From contig DAOTWY010000017.1 in the NCBI GenBank assembly GCA_034435635.1, forward strand, positions 31,940-95,939: 64,000 nucleotides of DNA. The letters run 5' to 3'. Each line of letters begins with the position of its first letter. The first letter of the stretch is position 1. The notes under the pieces are model-generated. The model saw only the letters and a list, made by a program, of their open reading frames with translations, did not search any database and was not told the DNA's origin. Below are positions 1-7,702 of this stretch, in pieces. The position numbers and the translations under genes were made by a program. The DNA is from DAOTWY01 sp003696565. Its GTDB lineage: Bacteria; Chloroflexota; Anaerolineae; Aggregatilineales; Phototrophicaceae.

Positions 1-1
1 G

Positions 2-1774
2 CAGCGATTTGTTGGGCATGAAAAATACCATGGTGTGGCAGGTATTATTGAACAAGTTGCATTAGCGGGCGGACGGTTACGTTATAAGGTGATGCCTTTT
101 AAGGCATTTGCCTCTGCCATGTCGTTAGGTGCCGGGGCATCTGTTGGACCAGAAGACCCAAGCGTGCAAATTGGCTCAAATTTGGGGTCGATGATTGGTC
201 AACGCTTACGGTTGGATGAAGACCACATCCGTTTATTGGTTTCTGCAGGGGCAGCGAGTGCCATTGCAGCGGCATTTAATGCACCAATCGCGGGGGTGTT
301 CTTTGCCATTGAGGTAATTTTACGGGGAGAACTCACGACTGCCTCCGTGAGTGTGGTCATTATCGCGGCAGTGATGTCTGCGGCATTAACACAAGGTTTG
401 GACTTGGGAGAAGGGGCGATGGGTCCCTTCAACTTTACGCTGGGCAGTGCGTTGGAAGTGCCGTTCTTTATTCCGCTGGGGTTGTTGTTAGCTCCCTTAA
501 GTGTGTTATTCATCCGGTTGAATTTTTCTCAGGCGGATTTTTGGCATCGTGTGGTAAAGCTGCCTACCCCACTTAAAACAGCGTTAGCTGGGGCATTGGT
601 GGGGATGGTTGGCATTTGGCTGCCAGAAATTTTAGGCGGTGGGCGCGAGGTCATGAATGAGGTATTGAAAGGCGAACAAGAATCCGTCATATGGTTGTTG
701 TTGATTTTGGGATTCACCAAAATGCTGATGACTTCCGTCAGTTTGGCAGCAGGGTTTGTTGGGGGTATCTTCGCTCCATCTCTGTTTGTGGGGACGATGT
801 TCGGCGATTTTTATGGCAACGTTATTGTTGAGATATTTGGCAACGCAGCTGGTGACCCGCGATCGTATGCGATTGCTGGCATGGCAGGGATGATGGCGGG
901 GGTAGTACGCGCACCGATTACAGCCATCATGCTGGTATTTGAGTTGACAAATGACTATCGTTTCATCCTGCCCATTATGTTGGTAACAGTTGTATGCATT
1001 TTAGTGGGTGAATTTTTTGAAAAACATGGCGTGTATCAGTTGGCATTAGTGAGGAATGGTATAACCATTCCAGAAGGACGGGAAGTTGACCTCATGCAAG
1101 GTGTTACCGTGCAAGAAGCGATGTTCACCCCACCGCCAACCATCCATGAAAAAGCATCCTTAACTGAACTGAGAGATAGTTTACGTGCTTATCATCGTAA
1201 CGCATTATGTGTTGTAGACGATCATGGGCGATTAACTGGGATTGTTTCTTTATCTGATTTACAACAAGCATACAGGGGTGAGGATAGTTATCATTTAACG
1301 GTTGGGGATATTTGTACTAGGGAAGTAATTACCGCCGCACCAGATGATGTATTATGGACGGCGATTCGTAAAATGGGTGCGAACAACGTCGGGCGGTTGC
1401 CCGTTGTTGATCCGCACACTGGTGAATTGGTTGGGATGTTGAATCGCCATGATATTGTGGAAGCGTATAACAAAGCCATTCACAAAAAGTTAAAAGATCA
1501 ACAAACGGCTGAGCAAATCCGGCTGAACACGCTAACAGGCGCGCATGTATATGAACTCCACATCAAGGGAAATTCGCCGCTAGCCGGTCTAAGCATCGCT
1601 GAGGTGAAATGGCCCCCAGAGACGGTTGTTGCCTCTATTACACGTCGGGGGCGGTTGGTTGTGCCACATGGTAATACGATTTTACGAGTTGGGGATAGCC
1701 TGACAATTGTAGCTGACCCCCACTCTGAGATTGCCCTGATGAACCTATTTAATGAAGAAATCCCTTGGGGATAA
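2..1774 (+). CDS. ClC-family chloride channel/antiporter with CBS and RCK-C domains (5' partial)
   Basis: This is an inner-membrane chloride channel or H+/Cl- exchanger of the ClC family. The frame is open from the first codon of the window, so the true start and first helices lie outside; the in-frame GTG at 35 is internal. GASVGPEDPSVQIG aligns with the usual GxSVGREGPxVQIG anion loop and keeps the gating Glu, although the flanking Arg and Gly are changed. Several hydrophobic helices follow, then two CBS domains (about 1105-1265 and 1300-1475) and a C-terminal RCK-C/TrkA-C domain (about 1530-1770). The CBS pair and RCK-C suggest control by nucleotides, which is an inference from the families. 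It converges on the next gene with only about 10 bp between stops. Confidence 0.93.
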   Translation, partial: QRFVGHEKYHGVAGIIEQVALAGGRLRYKVMPFKAFASAMSLGAGASVGPEDPSVQIGSNLGSMIGQRLRLDEDHIRLLVSAGAASAIAAAFNAPIAGVFFAIEVILRGELTTASVSVVIIAAVMSAALTQGLDLGEGAMGPFNFTLGSALEVPFFIPLGLLLAPLSVLFIRLNFSQADFWHRVVKLPTPLKTALAGALVGMVGIWLPEILGGGREVMNEVLKGEQESVIWLLLILGFTKMLMTSVSLAAGFVGGIFAPSLFVGTMFGDFYGNVIVEIFGNAAGDPRSYAIAGMAGMMAGVVRAPITAIMLVFELTNDYRFILPIMLVTVVCILVGEFFEKHGVYQLALVRNGITIPEGREVDLMQGVTVQEAMFTPPPTIHEKASLTELRDSLRAYHRNALCVVDDHGRLTGIVSLSDLQQAYRGEDSYHLTVGDICTREVITAAPDDVLWTAIRKMGANNVGRLPVVDPHTGELVGMLNRHDIVEAYNKAIHKKLKDQQTAEQIRLNTLTGAHVYELHIKGNSPLAGLSIAEVKWPPETVVASITRRGRLVVPHGNTILRVGDSLTIVADPHSEIALMNLFNEEIPWG

Positions 1775-1784
1775 ATGGTTGGGT

Positions 1785-2207
1785 TTAGCCGTGCTTTTGC
1801 TTCCATTCTACTAAAAACTGCCGGGCTTCTTCGTCTGACCAAACGATCCGTTTACGAACGTGTTCGGCAGGGATGCGCATTGGTCCGCGCAAAATTTCTT
1901 CTTGCTCATGATTAGCAACAATCAGCGCGACAGGGATGTGGCTGTTATCAACTTTCATATTCATACGATTGCTAGTTTTACGGGCGATTTGTAAATTATC
2001 TTCACTAAAGGCTTGGACATCACGGAAGTCAAAAATTTGCCCATTGATGTTTTGCGTGCCCACTTGTTGATACAGTTGATCTAACCAGCGGTAGACTTCA
2101 ATGGTCACATCCGCAGAAAGCACACCATTATAACGAATGTGTGCCACCTGTGTTTGAGGATCAAAATAAGCTGTTGCTTGGTTGGTCTGTAACTTAAAAC
2201 TGGTCAT
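1785..2207 (-). CDS. Small STAS/SpoIIAA-like protein
   Basis: A 140-residue soluble protein with no signal peptide or membrane helix. The order of predicted strands and helices, and the central segment on 'background' values (IFDFRDVQAF followed by a helix), resemble the SpoIIAA/STAS-like fold found in many small bacterial proteins of unknown role. No catalytic motif is visible. It starts with ATG at 2207 and is divergent from the PD40 gene at 2351, sharing a 143-bp AT-rich intergenic region. The function is unknown and the STAS assignment is tentative. Confidence 0.7.
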   Translation of the reverse strand: MTSFKLQTNQATAYFDPQTQVAHIRYNGVLSADVTIEVYRWLDQLYQQVGTQNINGQIFDFRDVQAFSEDNLQIARKTSNRMNMKVDNSHIPVALIVANHEQEEILRGPMRIPAEHVRKRIVWSDEEARQFLVEWKQKHG

Positions 2208-2350
2208 AAAACTTAAAGCCTCGTCGTTTTGGTGTTATATCATCATTGTAACATTATCTGTCAAGCGTGATATAAAAAATATGTTACAGTGCGACAGAAT
2301 CGATCATAATAGGATATGGTGGAATGTAAAGTGGTTGAAAGGTACTTTTT

Positions 2351-3343
2351 ATGAGTCGGAGAAATGTGTTGATTATTGGGTTCGTGTTGATTGTTGGAAT
2401 AATTGGGGGTATTGGTTGGCTGGTATATGATACATTTTTTAATAATGAAACTGTGACATTGAGTAATCTCAACAGTGGTATCGCTTTTACATCAAACCGA
2501 GATGGTGAATGGCATATTTTTATCCTAGAGCCAGACGGTCAAGTTCGTAATTTGACCCCGCAGGCAGGCGGGTTTGATTACTTCCCAAGTTGGGCGTTTG
2601 ATGGTGAGATGTTGAATTTTTTAAGCACACGGCACGGGAATGAAATGGGACCGGCGCAAGTTAGGGCGGATGGCACAGCGTTTGAAATATTAGATATTGT
2701 CAGTGCTATTATGTCCGTTGCACGCTCTCAACGGTTTGATTGGGACCCGGTTTGGTCAGTCAATGGGCAGCAAGGCTGGTCAAAAATTGCCGATTTAAAT
2801 TTGGAGTTGTATGTGCTTGACCCAATTAGTGGTGAAGAAATTCGATTGACAAGCGACCGCCCGGCAGGGGCACGAGATTGGTTTATGTCTTGGTCACCGG
2901 ATGGGCGGTATATTGCTTATAGCACAGACCGCAACGGTGGCAGAGAAGATATTTACTTGATTGACTTACAATCAGAAGAAAAGACCCCTATTCGACTGAC
3001 GGACGATGAGACGATTGATGAATTTCATCCTGCTTGGACATTAAACGGAGAGGGAATTGTGTATGTGTCTGATTCAGCGGATGGGCTGATGGTGGGGCAA
3101 ATTCAACTATATATGATGGACGAAACAGGTGACAATAAACGCCCATTAGGGAATGAGGTGGTGGCATGGGACCCCATTTACTCCGCAGATGGCTCGCAAA
3201 TGGTTTATGTTTCCAATGAAAGTGGCACATGGAGCTTGTATTTGATGGATGTTGCCAGTGGTGAGGTTCGGCAATTGACCGATGATTCTGGCGATGATTT
3301 GTTTCCAGTGTGGCAGCCGGTGCCAGCGGATACAGCGGACTGA
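2351..3343 (+). CDS. Membrane-anchored PD40/TolB-like beta-propeller protein
   Basis: A 330-residue protein with one N-terminal membrane anchor (residues about 5-27) and an outside domain made of repeated PD40/WD40-like blades. Each blade carries a form of 'FSPDG..IAF.S' followed by 'D.xxxIYLID'; clear copies are MSWSPDGRYIAYSTD and WTLNGEGIVYVSD. PD40 propellers act as exported protein-binding or scaffolding modules, as in TolB, and have no enzymatic residues. No Tol-Pal genes are nearby, so a Tol role is not supported. Its stop overlaps the next gene's ATG (TGATG at 3341-3345), so the two are translationally coupled and were probably made by duplication. Confidence 0.85.
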   Translation: MSRRNVLIIGFVLIVGIIGGIGWLVYDTFFNNETVTLSNLNSGIAFTSNRDGEWHIFILEPDGQVRNLTPQAGGFDYFPSWAFDGEMLNFLSTRHGNEMGPAQVRADGTAFEILDIVSAIMSVARSQRFDWDPVWSVNGQQGWSKIADLNLELYVLDPISGEEIRLTSDRPAGARDWFMSWSPDGRYIAYSTDRNGGREDIYLIDLQSEEKTPIRLTDDETIDEFHPAWTLNGEGIVYVSDSADGLMVGQIQLYMMDETGDNKRPLGNEVVAWDPIYSADGSQMVYVSNESGTWSLYLMDVASGEVRQLTDDSGDDLFPVWQPVPADTAD

Positions 3344-4263
3344 TGATATTTTTCAAATTGATGCTACGCCTGATGGGGATGATGGTAGTGACTGTGATCC
3401 TCAGTATATTGCTGACGGGTTTCATTGGCAAGCAGATTAAACCGGTGATGATCTTGGCGTATATGGCGCGCGATTTAGATAGTTGGGATATTTATAGCAT
3501 GGATGTTGGGCGTGATGTGGCAATTCGTCTGACGCATAATGACGATGCACAAGAACGTTATCCGGCATGGTCACCGGATGGCAAGCAAATCGCTTATCAT
3601 AGTGACGCGCTTTATCCATCTATTTACGATCTATATGTAATGGATGCATCAGGGGATCACCAGATTGTGCTTTGGGAGACGAATTTTCACAATGATGCTA
3701 TGCCAGCATGGTCACCAGATGGGCGATATATTGCCTATCACAGCGATGAGTTTGATTTTACATATCAGGTTTATATCACAGATGGGCACATGCGGCGACG
3801 TATTACAAATGGCACAAGCGATTATTTTCATCCGGCGTGGTCACCGGATGGAACCCAGCTAGCAATAGTAGAAGGATTAGAGGCTGAAGCCACTCGGCTG
3901 TACATCCTAGATTTATCATCTGGGGAAATGCAATTGATTGCGGAAAATGGGGCGTTTCCGGCGTGGTCACCAGAGGGAACACATATTGCATTTGTGCATC
4001 AAGAGCCACCTAACGGCACAGATGATATTTATCTTTATGATTTAACAAGCGGCGAAATCCGTAACTTAACAGCGGATAACTTTCTTTATAACGATACGCA
4101 TCCGGCATGGTCACCGGATGGCAAGTGGATCGTGTTTGCGTCAGATCGTTTTTGGGGCGGCACAGAATGGTATGATTTGTTTGTTATGGACAGCGATGGG
4201 GAGCGTGTACAACGGTTGACATCCAGCTTAATGAGCGAAGCAGCCCCTGATTGGCGACCCTAA
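3343..4263 (+). CDS. Second membrane-anchored PD40/TolB-like protein
   Basis: A 306-residue paralogue of the preceding gene. I chose the ATG at 3343, which overlaps the upstream stop; the in-frame GTG at 3310 would add 11 non-conserved residues inside the upstream gene. The N-terminus is one strong hydrophobic helix, followed by at least five propeller blades with near-identical cores of the type YPAWSPDGKQIAYHSD and HPAWSPDGTQLAI. This regular repetition gives near-identical DNA segments (ccggcgtggtcaccggatgg and variants) at about 3565, 3702, 3835, 3958 and 4101. Its stop overlaps by 4 bp the stop of the convergent sugar isomerase gene. The partner or ligand is unknown. Confidence 0.85.
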   Translation: MIFFKLMLRLMGMMVVTVILSILLTGFIGKQIKPVMILAYMARDLDSWDIYSMDVGRDVAIRLTHNDDAQERYPAWSPDGKQIAYHSDALYPSIYDLYVMDASGDHQIVLWETNFHNDAMPAWSPDGRYIAYHSDEFDFTYQVYITDGHMRRRITNGTSDYFHPAWSPDGTQLAIVEGLEAEATRLYILDLSSGEMQLIAENGAFPAWSPEGTHIAFVHQEPPNGTDDIYLYDLTSGEIRNLTADNFLYNDTHPAWSPDGKWIVFASDRFWGGTEWYDLFVMDSDGERVQRLTSSLMSEAAPDWRP

Positions 4264-5069
4264 TCTTGCTGGTTGATGGGGAATTTTTCTAATTGAAAAT
4301 AATATAAGCTATCGCGCATGTCTTGTGGGTGCCACATTTCCAATACAAAATTAGGCGGGGTTTCCATAGCGCGGAACAAGGGTAAAATTTCGTCATAATC
4401 TAGTGCGCCATGTTCCCAATCAAAGCCGTAATGTTCATCCATCACGCCGTTGTTATTGTTTAAGTGGGTATGCACAAGCCAGGGTTTCATGGTTTCAATC
4501 CAGGTTTGTAACGTAAAATCTACATCCCCAAAGACGGTAGCATGCCCAACATCTAAGCAGGCTTTTAGATTGGGATGATCAACATCTCGCAGTAAATCAC
4601 GAATGATGAACGGCTCAAATTCCCACATGTTTTCCAGTGCGATGATGACTCCACGTTCAGCGGCATATTCTGCCAGGGTCATCCAAAAGGGGACATTGCG
4701 CTTATGCCAGCCTTCTCGATAAGCGGGATTATGTAATGATCCAATGAAATTCGCATGTAGATTGACCAATTCCGCGCCTAGTTCGGCAGCGATGTGAATT
4801 GAATGACGATAGCGTTCCATACAAACTTGGTTAATTTGCTCATCTGGACTGCCAGAGACCATATCCATAAAAGGACCGTGAATCGTCAATTTACCGGGCA
4901 AGTTCCGCAGTAACCCTTTATATGTAGCAAGGAGTTGCCGCCAATTGCCATCCAATACATCAGGATAGGCAAATTCCATGAGTTCTAAGCCGATGCCATA
5001 CTCAAAAGCAAGGGCGATGACCTCTTCTGAATTATTTATATCTGCGGTTAAAAGGACATGGTCTGCCAC
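4260..5069 (-). CDS. Xylose-isomerase-like TIM-barrel sugar isomerase/epimerase
   Basis: A 269-residue cytosolic protein of the AP endonuclease 2 / xylose-isomerase-like TIM-barrel superfamily. Expected metal ligands are visible in order: Glu in ALENMWEFEPF, Asp and His in CLDVGHATVFGD, His in LVHTHLNNNNG and Glu in LEMWHPQD. Such proteins isomerise or epimerise sugars and polyols, or process abasic DNA (endonuclease IV); the short length and general motifs fit the sugar side better. The start is GTG at 5069, with GAGG about 8 nt upstream. It stands alone, and the substrate cannot be named from sequence. Confidence 0.85.
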   Translation of the reverse strand: MADHVLLTADINNSEEVIALAFEYGIGLELMEFAYPDVLDGNWRQLLATYKGLLRNLPGKLTIHGPFMDMVSGSPDEQINQVCMERYRHSIHIAAELGAELVNLHANFIGSLHNPAYREGWHKRNVPFWMTLAEYAAERGVIIALENMWEFEPFIIRDLLRDVDHPNLKACLDVGHATVFGDVDFTLQTWIETMKPWLVHTHLNNNNGVMDEHYGFDWEHGALDYDEILPLFRAMETPPNFVLEMWHPQDMRDSLYYFQLEKFPINQQD

Positions 5070-5175
5070 GTTAAAGCCTCTTTTCGATATACTATCTGTT
5101 ATATTCTACAATAGTTTTTTAACATAGTAGGGTATTTGGATGTTATAATTTCGCTAGAAAACTGTGTCATTTTGG

Positions 5176-6357
5176 TTACTGAAGGCAAGAAGCTTCTCCA
5201 GTAAACGCGGCAGGTGACCAGATGGGCGGGGTGTTCCCCGGCAAATTTTCATCAAATCGCTGCCATGTGGCGTTGATGGTATCAATCACCACCAAGCTAT
5301 AAGCATTACGAAACGCTAAATATCGCCCGTCCGCACTGAAACGCGGGAAATCGGTATGAATAAATGTGTCATCTTCAATATAGAGGGTGGCGGTGTCATC
5401 AGCGTTTCCAACAAGTGGAATGCGCCACAAACGATTTTCACGAATACCTCTAAAATCTCGAACAGATGCCAGCATGGCAGAACTATCTGGCAACCAAGTG
5501 TGATCTAATGTGAGATTCCACAAGCCGCTTAATTGTGTGGGCAAAGCATTGGGGCTGTTGCCAATCATCCAAAAGGTATCGTTATTAGGACTTGGTGAAT
5601 AGATAAAGCCAATTAACTCACCATCTGGACTCCAGCGTGGTGCGCGCATACTGCCTGTCATGAAGTTAGTCAGGCGATATTTCGTTTGGGTATCCGCACT
5701 GACCACCCACAAATCCGCTTCATTGAGTAAAATTTCACTAAGATTATCTGGCGCGGAGGTGCCTTCTGGTGTGGGGACAGCCGTTGAATAAATATCGTCA
5801 CCTGGCATGCGGCGATCATAGGAGATGTATGCGAGCCATGTGCCATCTGGCGACCATGTTGGGGTATATTCCCGCCCAGTCACACTGTAAAACTCAGGTT
5901 CAGCAGGGGCAGCCCCATCAATATAGGCGATGTGTGTATCACGATGTGTGGTGCCATCGGTATAATAAAAATCTCGGATCATAGTAAATGCAATGAGACC
6001 AGTCGGCGACCAATCCGGCTCCCAAACACCCCACCCGCGCACGCTATCATCTTGATAAACAACCATCTCTTGAACGTTGCTACCGTCTAAACGGGCAGAA
6101 TAAAGACGTGGTAAACGTGCAGGGTCTGAGTCCAATGTGAATAAGATACGGCAGCCATCTGGTGAAAAATCCCACACATGAAGTTCACCATAGCCAAAAC
6201 GTAGGGTGCGTGTATTGCCGTTGGCAATATCATGAATGAGGATGCGGTCTTGTTGAGCTGGTGTAACAGCCACAAGTGGACCGATCAGGGGGTCTTGTAA
6301 TTGTGCATGAATAGGCAAAGCAATCAACAAAAACAATAAAAATGCGAGTCGTTTCAT
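5176..6357 (-). CDS. Secreted PD40/TolB-like beta-propeller protein
   Basis: A 393-residue exported protein with a classical signal peptide (Lys-Arg, hydrophobic core, cleavage expected near IHAQLQ at residues 16-20) and no other membrane helix. The mature part is a PD40 propeller with blades such as DFSPDGCRILFTLD, DWSPTGLIAF, TWSPDGTWLAYISYD, RWSPDGELIGFIYS and RFSADGRYLAFRN. It is the third propeller gene within 4 kb but is more diverged and lies on the other strand. It is followed 69 bp upstream by another exported protein on the same strand (6427-7365). It is a scaffold or binding domain with no enzyme motif, and its partner is unknown. Confidence 0.82.
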   Translation of the reverse strand: MKRLAFLLFLLIALPIHAQLQDPLIGPLVAVTPAQQDRILIHDIANGNTRTLRFGYGELHVWDFSPDGCRILFTLDSDPARLPRLYSARLDGSNVQEMVVYQDDSVRGWGVWEPDWSPTGLIAFTMIRDFYYTDGTTHRDTHIAYIDGAAPAEPEFYSVTGREYTPTWSPDGTWLAYISYDRRMPGDDIYSTAVPTPEGTSAPDNLSEILLNEADLWVVSADTQTKYRLTNFMTGSMRAPRWSPDGELIGFIYSPSPNNDTFWMIGNSPNALPTQLSGLWNLTLDHTWLPDSSAMLASVRDFRGIRENRLWRIPLVGNADDTATLYIEDDTFIHTDFPRFSADGRYLAFRNAYSLVVIDTINATWQRFDENLPGNTPPIWSPAAFTGEASCLQ

Positions 6358-6426
6358 GTTTTAACCAAGGTTGTTATTTGTTATGGGGAAAGATGGGGAT
6401 ATGATGCCACATCCCCATAAAATCTG

Positions 6427-7365
6427 TCAGGGTAGAATTGGGATAGCTTGGTTGCCGGGGTTACGAACTGCGCCAAGTTCAGCATCAATCCAGGCAACCA
6501 CGGTTTCACCATCGCATTCGGCTTCAATACCGTACCAAGTCGCGTTGGCATTCCGCCCAACAATGACATATTCACGATTGCCGGGGATGTGACAAACAAC
6601 AGATGAAGATGTTGTGGCGCGGGAATAAATATCTGTGCCAATATAAAGGAAGAAGCGCGGCGGTAAAATCACACCATCGGCAACCACAATAGGGGTATTT
6701 GTCAGGTTGCCTCGCACGATAACAAAGTCATTACGTACCCAGCCACGGATATTATTTGCCTGAACATACCACCAAGTGCGTTCTGCATTAACCCCCAACA
6801 CTGCTAAGCGGGTTCCGCCGTTTACTTGCCCAACGACAGTGTACTCCGCTCCATCACCGCTGCGCATATTTAGGCGGAATGTGTTCACAATCAAATATCC
6901 AGGTTGCCCGGCAATAATAACTTCAGGATTGGCAATTTCTGCCCCAGTAAGGTCTGTAACCTCTTCGGCATCAGGCAAGCCACTGCACCGTCCGCTTGTG
7001 CTATAAACCACTTGTTCCGGTAGCCCATTACCAGCAGGGCTAATAACCGTCACATAAAGCGGGTTAGCGGTAGGCGTAGCAGTCCATTCAAACGTTATAC
7101 CATCATTGAGGTATAAGCTACTACCGGTGAAAAAATCCTCTGAAAGTGGTCCAAAGATGACTTTGCCGGTGCCATCTAAGCCGGTGATAATAAACGTTTC
7201 AAGCCCGTCGCCGGTGTTATCACGATCTAAGATCAAACCGCCACCGACGTTAGTGAATCCATCACAACCGACTTCCCAATTCAGGTCATCACTTACAGCA
7301 GCGTAGACACCACCAACCAAACCAATCAAAAGCACAAAGACTGAAAATAACGTGAGTTTTCTCAT
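6427..7365 (-). CDS. Exported SH3b-domain protein
   Basis: A 312-residue exported protein. It has a signal peptide ending near VGGVYA (residue about 23), an N-terminal beta-rich domain of unknown type (about 30-130), then a bacterial SH3 domain with the typical core LNMRSGDGAEYTVVGQVNGG and TWWYVQANNIRGWVRND (about 163-215), and a second, weaker SH3-like repeat (about 240-300, ATWYGIEAECDGETVVAWI). SH3b domains usually bind peptidoglycan or cell-wall peptides. It ends 69 bp before the start of the PD40 gene downstream and may be co-transcribed with it. No catalytic domain is attached. Confidence 0.8.
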   Translation of the reverse strand: MRKLTLFSVFVLLIGLVGGVYAAVSDDLNWEVGCDGFTNVGGGLILDRDNTGDGLETFIITGLDGTGKVIFGPLSEDFFTGSSLYLNDGITFEWTATPTANPLYVTVISPAGNGLPEQVVYSTSGRCSGLPDAEEVTDLTGAEIANPEVIIAGQPGYLIVNTFRLNMRSGDGAEYTVVGQVNGGTRLAVLGVNAERTWWYVQANNIRGWVRNDFVIVRGNLTNTPIVVADGVILPPRFFLYIGTDIYSRATTSSSVVCHIPGNREYVIVGRNANATWYGIEAECDGETVVAWIDAELGAVRNPGNQAIPILP

Positions 7366-7494
7366 TATTTATTCCCCGCGTATAAAACTAAACTGTTTCT
7401 ATGATGCGCTAAATTTGAAATTTTGGCAAACTCACTATTTTCTTAGACCAGCGTAGGGCAAACGTCAATTTTTTTTGAATAGGGTATGATAGTC

Positions 7495-7600
7495 TGTAAT
7501 TAGTTGATGAGTGTTGCCCCCACCACCTCATCAACAAAAACACATGGCTTCCCCGATAACCAAACGCCCCCAGCCCTCCCTGGGGCGTTTGGTTTTTATG
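7495..7600 (+). ncRNA. Possible small RNA ending in a strong terminator
   Basis: The 337-bp gap between 7366 and 7702 has no credible gene. It holds a TATGAT -10-like hexamer (7485-7490) with a poor -35, then a perfect 9-bp stem GTTGATGAG/CTCATCAAC (7503-7511 with 7527-7535), then a very strong intrinsic terminator (7559-7597). A hairpin plus terminator without an open frame suggests a transcript of about 100 nt. It matches no RNA family I recognise. It could instead be the end of antisense or read-through transcription. Confidence 0.3.
7559..7597 (+). terminator. Intrinsic terminator
   Basis: A 12-bp GC-rich stem (7559-7570 with 7582-7593, core AAACGCCCC/GGGGCGTTT), an 11-nt loop and a run of five T on the + strand. 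There is no matching A run on the left, so it works mainly rightward. No + strand gene ends just before it. Confidence 0.8.
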
Positions 7601-7702
7601 TTATAGTTAATAAAAGGCAATTCGTTACCTCTATCATAACCAGTTGCTTCTAGTCAGCTTTGTACGCACCATAAAATTTTTTCGACGGCTTGTATCAAAA
7701 TC

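Noticed and set aside
35..60. GTG at 35 as the start of the ClC gene
   Set aside because: The frame is open to the window edge and upstream residues continue the family pattern, so the gene is 5' truncated.
3310..3342. GTG 3310 as start of the second PD40 gene
   Set aside because: The overlap with the first gene would be long, and the ATG at 3343 has the stop/start overlap typical of coupled genes and begins directly at the membrane helix.
7507..7653. A 48-codon frame through the small-RNA region
   Set aside because: It runs through the strong terminator hairpin, has no ribosome site, and its product has no recognisable pattern.
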